A DNA stretch of 27,131 nucleotides from Deltaproteobacteria bacterium (GTDB lineage Bacteria > Desulfobacterota > BSN033 > UBA1163). Under the pieces are notes generated by a model that searched no databases, was not told where the DNA came from, and saw nothing but the letters and a program-made list of their open reading frames with translations. The stretch's first letter is position 1. Every line of letters begins with the position of its first letter. This document shows positions 15,001-22,318 of this stretch, piece by piece. Location: NCBI GenBank assembly GCA_016875255.1, contig VGRU01000024.1:1-27131 (forward strand), written 5' to 3'. A program made the translations under genes and the position numbers.

Positions 15001-15999
15001 ATGAAAAAGATTTGTTTGATTATTGGTCTTTCGTTGTTACTTGCTATCTTTGCATCCCCTGCTTTTGCTCAAAAGGTCACTCTTCGTTATGGTCATGCCA
15101 ACGCAGTCACTTATCCGTATCACATCGCAGGCATGGCCTTTGCGAAGGCTGTAGAAGAGAAATCGAAGGGCACATTAGAAATTAAAATCTTTCCCATGGG
15201 GCAACTCGGAGGAGAAAGAGATATCACGGAGGGACTGCAGCTGGGAACCATAGATCTCCAGGGCACTTCTCTTGGTGTGACAGGAACATTCGTCAAGGTC
15301 CTCAACATCTATAATCTTCCGTTTATTTTCAAGGGTGTGGATCACTTCATGAAGGTCACCCATGGCCCCCTTGGACAATGGGTGCTTAAAGAAGTAATCA
15401 ATGAGGGCGAAAAAGTTAACCTGAAGCCCCTCTCCGTTGCCGGACCTGCCTTTCGTGTTCCAATGAATAACATCCGACCCATCAACAAGTTGGATGATTT
15501 CAAGGGCCTGAAGATTCGGACGATGGAAGTTCCTCTCCATAAGGATGCTTATCGGGCACTCGGTGCAAGCGCTGTTCCACTTCCCTTCGGAGAGCTTTAT
15601 ACCGCCCTCAAGACAGGCGTGGTTGATGGAAATGAAAATGGGCCTGCCACACTGGAAGCCATGAAGTTCTATGAAGTCCAGAAATACGTCACCTATCTCC
15701 CCATCCTTTCAAATGGTGGCGCTTTCCTGATGAGTCTCAAGACCTTCAATAAACTCTCTCCGGAACACCAAAAGGTGATTATGGATTCCGTTCCGGCATG
15801 GACCAAAGCTATGGATGATGAGTGTCGCCGCCAGGATAAAGAAGCCCTCACCAAGATGGAGGCCAAGGAAACCAAAATTAATTACATCAAAGATCTGAAA
15901 CCCTACATCGATGCCACGGCATCTGTTCGGGCGGAAGCCACGAAAGCATGGCCCAAGGAATGGGTCGATGTGGTTGATAAGATTTTGAAGCTTGATTGA
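15001..15999 (+). CDS. dctP: TRAP transporter substrate-binding protein (DctP family), third system
   Basis: This 332-residue binding protein has a signal peptide (MKK, hydrophobic stretch, SPAFAQK with cleavage after residue 23) and a clear DctP pattern: LRYGHANAVTYPYHIAG at the mature start, IFPMGQLGGERDITEGLQLG, LDDFKGLKIRTMEVPLHKDAYRALGA with the carboxylate-binding arginine in KIRT, and PFGELYTALKTGVVDGNENG. AAGGAGG lies upstream of the ATG. Its permease genes follow after a palindromic repeat element. It differs strongly from the DctP at 3635, so a different ligand is likely. Confidence 0.94.
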   Translation: MKKICLIIGLSLLLAIFASPAFAQKVTLRYGHANAVTYPYHIAGMAFAKAVEEKSKGTLEIKIFPMGQLGGERDITEGLQLGTIDLQGTSLGVTGTFVKVLNIYNLPFIFKGVDHFMKVTHGPLGQWVLKEVINEGEKVNLKPLSVAGPAFRVPMNNIRPINKLDDFKGLKIRTMEVPLHKDAYRALGASAVPLPFGELYTALKTGVVDGNENGPATLEAMKFYEVQKYVTYLPILSNGGAFLMSLKTFNKLSPEHQKVIMDSVPAWTKAMDDECRRQDKEALTKMEAKETKINYIKDLKPYIDATASVRAEATKAWPKEWVDVVDKILKLD

Positions 16000-16048
16000 C
16001 ATTTCCTTACTCCCTCTGCCATAGGCAGGGGAACGTTGTGTTAACGGC

Positions 16049-16159
16049 GTCATTGCGAGCGAAGCGAAGCAATCTATCCTTTCTATTACCGAGGACGAGA
16101 TTGCTTCGTCGCTCCGCTTTGTACACCATGTAGTGCAGGACCACGTTCCTCGCAATGAC
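16049..16159. repeat. MITE-like palindromic element
   Basis: The 111-bp element has perfect 11-bp terminal inverted repeats, GTCATTGCGAG and CTCGCAATGAC, and further complementary inner segments (GCGAAGCAATCT near 16063 against AGATTGCTTCG near 16099). It has no coding capacity. Repeats with this end sequence are familiar from many bacterial genomes. It lies between dctP and dctQ of the third TRAP system, the same relative position as the repeat at 4665-4793. Confidence 0.75.
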
Positions 16160-16192
16160 ATTCGAAAGATATGGTTTGCCCAGGAGAAAAAT

Positions 16193-16699
16193 ATGGACCA
16201 TCTTGCTCATCAACTGAATCGGGTTGGAAATCTCTTAGAAAGGATGCTTTCGGCATTTGTGGGAGTTGCCTTAGCCGGATTTGCGGCAACGGTTATTTTG
16301 GAAGTTTTTTTCCGCTACTTCCTTGGCTTTTCGCTCTATTGGTCGAATGAATTAGCGACTTATCTTTTCGTCTACTTGGTCTTCTTCGGGGGGAGCGTTG
16401 CCCTTAAACGGGGAGAACTCATCAAAGTGGCCTTTGTTAAAGAACGGCTTCCCTTAAAATGGGAAAGAGGCGCAACACTTTTTGTGTTCTTCATTATGTT
16501 GGCCTTTTCTTTAATGGCTTCTACCTTTTCCACGGTTTTGATTCAGACGAGTATCAAGACCAAAACCGTCAGCCCGGCCATGCTCATCCCCATGGCCTTA
16601 ATCTATCTCCCCATCTTTCTCGGATTTGGATTCTTGGCCTTTTTTTCCTTCATCGGACTTGTGAATACCATGTTTCGTTGGCAAATGAAGGAGAGATAG
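16193..16699 (+). CDS. dctQ: TRAP transporter small permease (DctQ family), third system
   Basis: This 168-residue protein has about four membrane segments and the DctQ pattern FFRYFLGFSLYWSNELATYLF followed by GGSVALKRGELIKV. The ATG at 16193 was chosen because AGGAG lies 6 nt upstream; the frame stays open to a GTG at 16133, but that lies within the palindromic element. The gene ends two bases before dctM, so the two permease genes are tightly coupled. Confidence 0.9.
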   Translation: MDHLAHQLNRVGNLLERMLSAFVGVALAGFAATVILEVFFRYFLGFSLYWSNELATYLFVYLVFFGGSVALKRGELIKVAFVKERLPLKWERGATLFVFFIMLAFSLMASTFSTVLIQTSIKTKTVSPAMLIPMALIYLPIFLGFGFLAFFSFIGLVNTMFRWQMKER

Positions 16700-16701
16700 A
16701 A

Positions 16702-17973
16702 ATGTTCATTGTCCTGATTTTCATCTTCCTATTGATTGTCGGGGTTCCCATCGTATTTGTTCTCGGGATCAGCGGGACAGCATCGATCCTACAGGCTGGT
16801 CTACCCTTAGTCCTAATTCCCCAGAGGATGTTTGTAGGCCTCAATTCATTTCTTCTTATCTCAGTCCCTCTTTTCATTTTGGCAGGAAATTTGATGGATG
16901 CCTGCGGAATCACACCTCGGATTGTAAACTTTGCCAATATGCTCGTTGGAAGGGTCAGGGGAGGCCTCAGCTATGTAACCCTGGTAGCCATGGATTTTTC
17001 ATCGGGCATCACGGGGGCAGGAGCAGCAGACACAGCTGCCATCGGGTCTTTCATGATTCCTGTCATGATTAAAGAAGGGTATAAAGCTGAATATGCGGCC
17101 GGACTGATGGCCGTCGGTGCCACGGTTGGCCCAATCATCCCCCCCAGCATCGCATTTGTGATCTATGGTGCCATGACAGAGGTTTCAATCGCCTCCCTTT
17201 TTCTGGCTGGTTTCATCCCGGGATTTATGTTTACCCTGGCATTGATGGGAGTTGCCCGATATTACGCAGTCAAACAAAATCATCCGGTTCGTGTTATTGA
17301 AGTGACATGGAAGGGTTTTTTCAAAGCGACCATTGAAGCTCTTCCTGCTATTATGATGCCCCTCTTGGTTCTCGGGGGCATCCTTACAGGGATCTTCACG
17401 CCGACCGAAGCTGCAGGGGCAGGGGTTTTTTACTCTTTGGTCATCGGTCTATTTGTTTATCGAGAATTAAAGATAGAACGCCTCTGGCCCATCTTGAAAG
17501 AGACGGCCATCATGTCAGGAGGTATTATGCTCCTTGTGGCAAATGCCTCCCTCTTTTCTTGGATTCTAACTGCAGAGGGTATCCCTCTGAAGGTAGCTGA
17601 TGGGATCCAGTATCTCACCCAGAACCCTTATATCGTCCTCTTCTGTATCAACCTCTTACTCCTCTTTATGGGCTGTATCATGGAGACACTGGCAACCATC
17701 ATCATCCTTGTACCGGTGTTGCTCCCCCTTATCAAATCTTTGGGAATCGATCCTCTTCACTTCGGTGTAGTGATGGTGGTCAATCTCAGCATAGGATTGG
17801 CGACTCCTCCTGTCGGGGTGAATCTCTTCGTCGCCGCAGGTATTGCCAAGATCTCTCTTGAGAAGATCAGTAAGGCTGTCTGGCTCTTCCTTGTCGCCTT
17901 GCTCATCCCATTGGCATTGATCACCTATATTCCGCAAATCAGTCTCTGGGTACCCAGATTATTTTTGAAGTAG
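16702..17973 (+). CDS. dctM: TRAP transporter large permease (DctM family), third system
   Basis: This 423-residue polytopic permease shows the family blocks GVPIVFVLGISG near the N-terminus, GITGAGAADTAAIG, GPIIPPSIAFVIYG, FTPTEAAGAGVFY and LATPPVGVNLFVA. The start at 16702 has AAGGAG about 9 nt upstream; the longer open frame upstream overlaps dctQ in another phase and does not match the family. It is clearly distinct from the two dctM copies at 5505 and 7551. The oxidoreductase gene follows after 9 bp with GGAG, linking this transporter to the catabolic block. Confidence 0.94.
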   Translation: MFIVLIFIFLLIVGVPIVFVLGISGTASILQAGLPLVLIPQRMFVGLNSFLLISVPLFILAGNLMDACGITPRIVNFANMLVGRVRGGLSYVTLVAMDFSSGITGAGAADTAAIGSFMIPVMIKEGYKAEYAAGLMAVGATVGPIIPPSIAFVIYGAMTEVSIASLFLAGFIPGFMFTLALMGVARYYAVKQNHPVRVIEVTWKGFFKATIEALPAIMMPLLVLGGILTGIFTPTEAAGAGVFYSLVIGLFVYRELKIERLWPILKETAIMSGGIMLLVANASLFSWILTAEGIPLKVADGIQYLTQNPYIVLFCINLLLLFMGCIMETLATIIILVPVLLPLIKSLGIDPLHFGVVMVVNLSIGLATPPVGVNLFVAAGIAKISLEKISKAVWLFLVALLIPLALITYIPQISLWVPRLFLK

Positions 17974-17982
17974 GAGAAGGGA

Positions 17983-18999
17983 ATGGCCGTAGAAAAAAAA
18001 TTGCGAATTGGAGTGATTGGATGTGGAAGGATTGCTCAAGCCCATCTCGCCGCCATTGAGAATTTGAAAGATGAAGCAAATCTCATCGCTACGGCTGATG
18101 CAGACGAAAAGAGGGCCAGAGAAGCGAAACAGCGTTTTGGGGCAAGGTTCTTCACCTCCCGATACGAAGATATCCTCAATAACGCAGAGATCGACGCAGT
18201 GATCATAACCCTCCCCAATCACCTTCACCATCCTATCGTGCTTCAAGCCGCCATGGCCAAGAAGCATATCTTGGTCGAAAAACCCATAGCCCTCAATACG
18301 AAACAAGCTCTGGAGATGGTGGATGAGGCGAAACGAAATGGTATGACCCTGATGGTGGGGCAGAGCAGGCGGTTCTCGGATGCTGTGTTTGACCTTCAGA
18401 AACACATTCCCGAAATCGGAAAACTTTTTCGAATCCAGATCTCCTTCCTCGTTAATTTTCCCTCTCCTCCTACCGATTGGTGGAAACGATCGGAGGAGGC
18501 AGGAGGACTTGTCATCTTGCTCCAGGGAAGCCATTCCATCGATTCAATTCTAACCTGGACCAAGAAGATGCCTCGTCAAGTTTGTGCTTTTTCTTCAAGA
18601 CAGAACACCCAGTGGGAAGGGGAGGACGAAGCGGACATTCTTCTCTCTTTTGATCAGGGAGAACTGGCATCCATGCATCTCTCTCTCAGCACCTCACCAG
18701 AAATTCACGAAGCTATTCTGGTCGGAACAAAAGGGGTGATGAGGCTGACGGAATATTCGACGGGAAAGCCATTCCGTTTTGGTTATCATCTCGATTTGAA
18801 CGGAAAGAGGATTTATTCGGCTGAACAGACCCCGTCCAATTACACCCTTCAACTTAGAGAGTTTATCGATGCCATCCGAGGAAGCCGAACACCCATTGCC
18901 TCTGGAGAAGAAGTGCTCAGTACGATGAGGGTTTTGGATGCGGTGAGATTATCCGAACGAGAAAAACGAATTGTATCGATAGAAGAAGGGAGGCTTTGA
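17983..18999 (+). CDS. Gfo/Idh/MocA-family oxidoreductase
   Basis: This 338-residue protein has the N-terminal Rossmann domain of the family (IGVIGCGRIAQAH, with the glycine loop at 13-18), the LPNHLHHPIVLQA segment, and the EKP motif at 99-101 whose lysine contributes to catalysis in family members. The C-terminal domain is the alpha/beta substrate and oligomerisation domain. Members oxidise or reduce sugars, inositols, sugar acids and related polyols with NAD(P). The substrate is not predictable here. It starts 9 bp after dctM, and the next gene starts 2 bp after its stop, so it is firmly in the operon. Confidence 0.9.
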   Translation: MAVEKKLRIGVIGCGRIAQAHLAAIENLKDEANLIATADADEKRAREAKQRFGARFFTSRYEDILNNAEIDAVIITLPNHLHHPIVLQAAMAKKHILVEKPIALNTKQALEMVDEAKRNGMTLMVGQSRRFSDAVFDLQKHIPEIGKLFRIQISFLVNFPSPPTDWWKRSEEAGGLVILLQGSHSIDSILTWTKKMPRQVCAFSSRQNTQWEGEDEADILLSFDQGELASMHLSLSTSPEIHEAILVGTKGVMRLTEYSTGKPFRFGYHLDLNGKRIYSAEQTPSNYTLQLREFIDAIRGSRTPIASGEEVLSTMRVLDAVRLSEREKRIVSIEEGRL

Positions 19000-19001
19000 A
19001 T

Positions 19002-19295
19002 ATGATCGAACGACATGTCACATTTAATGTCATCCCTGGCAAGGAAAAGGATTTTGAAACACTTTTCAAAGAGGAATACAGCATCGCCATGTCCAAACAG
19101 CCTGGCTTCGTCTCTGTCGTCCTCCTGAAGGAGCATGAAAAAGAAGCAGTCTACCAGATGGTCATTCGCTTTCAATCTCTTGAGACATCGGCCGCCTGGA
19201 GGGACTCCTCTGACCATAAAGCCCTCTCTCCTAAGATCAAAGCACTCTATACCGAGAACGCTGTCCAGATTTACAAGGTGATTGCACAAAAATGA
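19002..19295 (+). CDS. Small antibiotic-biosynthesis-monooxygenase (ABM) fold protein
   Basis: This 97-residue protein has the dimeric alpha+beta barrel pattern of ABM/YgiN-like proteins: IERHVTFNVIPGKEKDFETLF, QPGFVSVVLLKEHEKEAVYQMVIRFQS and WRDSSDHKAL. Members include quinol monooxygenases, and the fold also includes sugar mutarotases and proteins of unknown activity, so a specific reaction cannot be given. I chose the ATG at 19002 because GGGAGG lies 8 nt upstream; an overlapping TTG at 18996 is also in frame. Its stop overlaps an in-frame ATG of the next oxidoreductase gene by four bases (ATGA), so the three genes 17983-20503 form a tight cassette. Confidence 0.8.
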   Translation: MIERHVTFNVIPGKEKDFETLFKEEYSIAMSKQPGFVSVVLLKEHEKEAVYQMVIRFQSLETSAAWRDSSDHKALSPKIKALYTENAVQIYKVIAQK

Positions 19296-19315
19296 AAAAA
19301 AAGGTGGGGAAAAGT

Positions 19316-20503
19316 ATGGAGACAACTAAAATCGGGATGGTAGGCTCACAATTTGCAGCCCATCTGCACCTCAACAGTCTCTCAAAGTTGAGAGGGAGCA
19401 AGGTGGAAGTTGTCGCCGTTGTTTCCAGAAATAGAGGGAATGCTGAAAATTTTGCCAGAAAGTTCAACATTCCTGACGCGTATGATGATTACCGGTATAT
19501 CCTCGATCGAAAGGATGTTGATGTGGTGGACCTATGTATCCCAACCGATCTGCATGAGGCGTTTTCCATAGAAGCTGCTGAGGCTGGAAAACATATTATC
19601 TGCGAAAAGCCCCTGACCGGATACTTCGGAAAAGATAGAAAAGAAGAACAGATCGGATTTGCCATAAGTAAAAAACTGATGCTAAAGGAAGCCCTGAAAG
19701 GTTGCGATAGAGTCCTGAAAGCAGTGAAAAAGAATAAAGTCAAGTTTATGTATGGTGAGAATTGGGTCTATGCCCCTCCATTTACAAAACTCAAGAGCTT
19801 AATCAAAGCAAGCGGAGGAACCATCCTGGAAATTCGTGCCGAGCAAGGCCATTCGGGTTCCCAGGCCAAATATTCGAGAAGGTGGAAGACCTCCGGGGGA
19901 GGAGCCCTGATGCGGTTGGGGGCCCATCCTGTGGGGGGCGTTCTTCACCTCAAGCACTTCGAAGGGATATTAAAGTATGGGAAACCCATCCGGGCTAAAT
20001 CCGTGACAGCGGAGGTGGGTCAGCACACTAAAATAGCCGCTTTTGTCAAAGAGAAGAAGAAGTATATCGTCTCTGAATGGGAGGATGTAGAGGATTGGAG
20101 CGTAATGGTTATCACCTTCGAAGATGATTCAAAGGCAACGGTCTTCGCTTCCGACACAGTCCTGGGAGGGGTGAGAAACACGCTCAATGTCTACCTCTCA
20201 AATGCCGTTGTAAATGTCAACATAAACCCTCACGATGTCCTCGAAGTTTATGCGCCGGAACCCCATATCTTCGGTGATGAATATATCGCTGAAAAGCTGG
20301 AGACCAAAGCTGGGTGGAACTTCCCGAGCCCTGATGATGACTGGATGAAAGGATTTACACCTGAACTGGAGGATTTCATCGACGCCCTTTTGCTGGATAG
20401 AGAACCGGTCTCTGGAATCGATCTGGCAAGGGATGTCGTCGAAGCCATCTATGCGGCCTATGCTTCCGCGGAGGAGGGAAGACGCATCAAACTCAGAAGA
20501 TAA
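19316..20503 (+). CDS. Gfo/Idh/MocA-family oxidoreductase, second gene
   Basis: This protein of about 395 residues has the family Rossmann start TTKIGMVGSQFAAHLH, a DVVDLCIPTDLH segment, the ICEKPLTG motif with the expected lysine, and a GGGALMRLGAHPVGG segment in the C-terminal domain. It carries an insertion after the EKP motif (about 30 residues, GYFGKDRKEEQIGFAISKKLMLKEAL) that the first family member at 17983 does not have. The start at 19316 is preferred (AGGTGGGG just upstream); an ATG at 19292 overlapping the previous stop would add eight lysine-rich residues. The two family members are only distantly alike, so they probably act on different substrates or successive steps. Confidence 0.88.
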   Translation: METTKIGMVGSQFAAHLHLNSLSKLRGSKVEVVAVVSRNRGNAENFARKFNIPDAYDDYRYILDRKDVDVVDLCIPTDLHEAFSIEAAEAGKHIICEKPLTGYFGKDRKEEQIGFAISKKLMLKEALKGCDRVLKAVKKNKVKFMYGENWVYAPPFTKLKSLIKASGGTILEIRAEQGHSGSQAKYSRRWKTSGGGALMRLGAHPVGGVLHLKHFEGILKYGKPIRAKSVTAEVGQHTKIAAFVKEKKKYIVSEWEDVEDWSVMVITFEDDSKATVFASDTVLGGVRNTLNVYLSNAVVNVNINPHDVLEVYAPEPHIFGDEYIAEKLETKAGWNFPSPDDDWMKGFTPELEDFIDALLLDREPVSGIDLARDVVEAIYAAYASAEEGRRIKLRR

Positions 20504-20556
20504 TATCATTTAGGAGCAAATTAACTTCCACGAATCCATAAAGAGGAGGATGTTTT

Positions 20557-21543
20557 ATGTACGACGTCGTCACCTTTGGAGAGGCAATGGTAAGACTTTC
20601 ACCTCCCAACTTCCAGAGATTGGAGCAGGCGCAAAGTTTCGATGTCAATCCGGGCGGGGCGGAACTCAATGTTGCAGTGGGCGTGACCCGCCTGGGATTG
20701 AAAAGCGCCTGGGTCTCAAAACTTCCGAAGAATGGATTGGGATATCTCATCCGGAATCGTGCCCAGCAATTTGGCGTGGACTGCTCCCATATCGTCTGGT
20801 CGGACAAAGGACGAGCAGGTATCTATTTGGTCGAGTTTGGATCCTCACCAAGGGCATCCAGCGTTCTTTATGACCGGGCTCACTCTTCCATCAGCATGGT
20901 CCAGCCAGGTGAGATCGATTGGGGAAAGATATTTACCGGATCGAAACACTTCCATGTGAGCGGGATCACCCCTGCCCTGAGCGGTTCTGCTTCGGAGACA
21001 ACAGCCGAAGCCTTAAGGGAAGCCAAGAAGGCAGGATGCACGGTTTCTTACGACCTCAATTACCGGAAAAAACTCTGGACGCCTGCGGATGCTAAAAAAA
21101 TCCAGGAGCCACTGATGGAGAATGTGGACATTCTCATCACGACAGAGGAAGACACCAATATTGTCTTCGGGATTAAAGAAAAAGACTATGAGGCCGTTGC
21201 AGAAAAACTGGCTCATATTTTTAAATTTAAGGTTGTTGCCATCACGCTGAGGGAAGACCTCTCGGTCTGGAGGAACAACTGGACAGCGATCGCCTATCAG
21301 GATGGAAAGATTTTCAGGGATAGAAAATATGAAGTGGAGATTGTGGACCGGGTGGGCGCGGGGGATTCTTTTACTGCCGGATTTTTATATGGTTGGCTTA
21401 TGGAGAAAGATGTTCAGAAAGGTGTTCAGTATGGAAACGCCTTTGCGGCATTGAAGCATACGGTCCCTGGCGATTTCAACTGCTGCAACCTCGAAGAAGT
21501 AGAGGCGCAGTTAAAAGGCGCAGGGCTGAGAATATCGAGGTAG
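20557..21543 (+). CDS. kdgK: PfkB-family sugar kinase, probable 2-keto-3-deoxygluconate kinase
   Basis: This 328-residue ribokinase-fold protein has the N-terminal signature NPGGAELNVAVGVTRLG (31-47), a substrate loop GRAGIYLVEFGSSPRASSVLYDR (85-107) typical of KDG kinases, YDLNYRKKLW (165-174), and the C-terminal DRVGAGDSFTAGFL signature with catalytic base Asp270. KDG kinase phosphorylates 2-keto-3-deoxygluconate to KDPG. Annotation as KdgK rather than another PfkB kinase is supported by the YDLNYR segment and above all by the KDPG aldolase gene directly downstream. A strong AGAGGAGGA precedes the ATG. The gap to eda contains a short heptad array. Confidence 0.88.
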   Translation: MYDVVTFGEAMVRLSPPNFQRLEQAQSFDVNPGGAELNVAVGVTRLGLKSAWVSKLPKNGLGYLIRNRAQQFGVDCSHIVWSDKGRAGIYLVEFGSSPRASSVLYDRAHSSISMVQPGEIDWGKIFTGSKHFHVSGITPALSGSASETTAEALREAKKAGCTVSYDLNYRKKLWTPADAKKIQEPLMENVDILITTEEDTNIVFGIKEKDYEAVAEKLAHIFKFKVVAITLREDLSVWRNNWTAIAYQDGKIFRDRKYEVEIVDRVGAGDSFTAGFLYGWLMEKDVQKGVQYGNAFAALKHTVPGDFNCCNLEEVEAQLKGAGLRISR

Positions 21544-21552
21544 AAGAAGAAA

Positions 21553-21573
21553 GAGTTATGAGTTATGAATTTA
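21553..21573. repeat. Heptad repeat, unit GAGTTAT
   Basis: Two exact GAGTTAT units and one diverged unit (GAATTTA) lie in tandem between kdgK and eda, ending just before the eda ribosome-binding site. Confidence 0.55.
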
Positions 21574-21589
21574 AGCGAGGAGGAAAGAA

Positions 21590-22240
21590 ATGGAAAAAAG
21601 AGACATTTTCAACCGAATGATCGAAGAAGGGGTGATTCCTGTGGTGCGGGTCTCTTCCGCACAGGAGGCAATCGAGGTATCCGATGCCATTAAGGCGGGC
21701 GGGATCAGTTTAATAGAGATCACCATGAGCGTTCAGGGAGCAATTGATGTCATCAAAGAATTGACCCGGAAATATAAGGACGAGATTATCATGGGGGCAG
21801 GAACCATTCTCGATCCTGAAACAGGAAGGGCCGCATTGTTGGCAGGCGCTCAATTCATTGTCAGCCCCACACTCAACCTCGATCTCATCCAACTTGCCCA
21901 TCGTTATAGCGCTGTCGTCATTCCGGGAGCAATGACCCCCACTGAAATCCTAACGGCCTGGAATGCCGGGGCGGATATGGTAAAGGTCTTCCCAGCAGCT
22001 CAATTAGGGGGACCGGAATATCTTAAAGCCATCAGGGGGCCCCTGCCCCAGATTCTCCTTGTGCCCACAGGCGGGGTCAACCTCCAGAATGCAGGCGCTT
22101 TTATCAAGGCCGGCGCCACAGCCCTTGGAGTGGGAGGGGAATTGGTCGACAAGAAGGCAGTAAAAGAGAAGAAGTTCAATGTGATCACAGAGAACACCCG
22201 TGCCTTTCTCAAGGCCGTCAAAGAGGCACGGGGAAAATAA
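21590..22240 (+). CDS. eda: KDPG/KHG aldolase
   Basis: This 216-residue TIM-barrel aldolase cleaves 2-keto-3-deoxy-6-phosphogluconate to pyruvate and glyceraldehyde 3-phosphate. Family landmarks are IPVVR (16-20), LIEITM with Glu43, GAGTIL (69-74), SPTLN, IPGAMTPTE, the Schiff-base lysine in DMVKVFPA (Lys132) and the phosphate-binding loop PTGGV (159-163). Length is standard. GAGGAGG precedes the ATG. With kdgK it forms the lower branch of the semi-phosphorylative Entner-Doudoroff route. Confidence 0.95.
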   Translation: MEKRDIFNRMIEEGVIPVVRVSSAQEAIEVSDAIKAGGISLIEITMSVQGAIDVIKELTRKYKDEIIMGAGTILDPETGRAALLAGAQFIVSPTLNLDLIQLAHRYSAVVIPGAMTPTEILTAWNAGADMVKVFPAAQLGGPEYLKAIRGPLPQILLVPTGGVNLQNAGAFIKAGATALGVGGELVDKKAVKEKKFNVITENTRAFLKAVKEARGK

Positions 22241-22247
22241 TCATTTA

Positions 22248-22310
22248 CCAATGATCAATGATCAGGATAAAAATGTAAATTGAAAATTGTCTATTGATAA
22301 TTGACCATTG
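22248..22310. repeat. Heptad-period array and hairpin in the eda-LarA gap
   Basis: Nine 7-nt units in exact phase. The first two are CCAATGA TCAATGA, and from the fourth unit on the array carries a G at the end of every seventh base, mostly as ATTG. The outer parts (22249-22264 and 22294-22310) are also largely reverse-complementary, so the array could fold as a hairpin just upstream of the next start codon. Confidence 0.7.
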
Positions 22311-22318
22311 AGGTATTT

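Noticed and set aside
16459..16701. Long N-terminal extension of the third DctM overlapping dctQ
   Set aside because: It is the shadow frame of dctQ; the ATG at 16702 has a ribosome-binding site and the family N-terminus.
18996..19001. TTG start for the ABM-fold gene overlapping the previous stop
   Set aside because: The ATG at 19002 has GGGAGG at ideal distance; the TTG adds only two residues.
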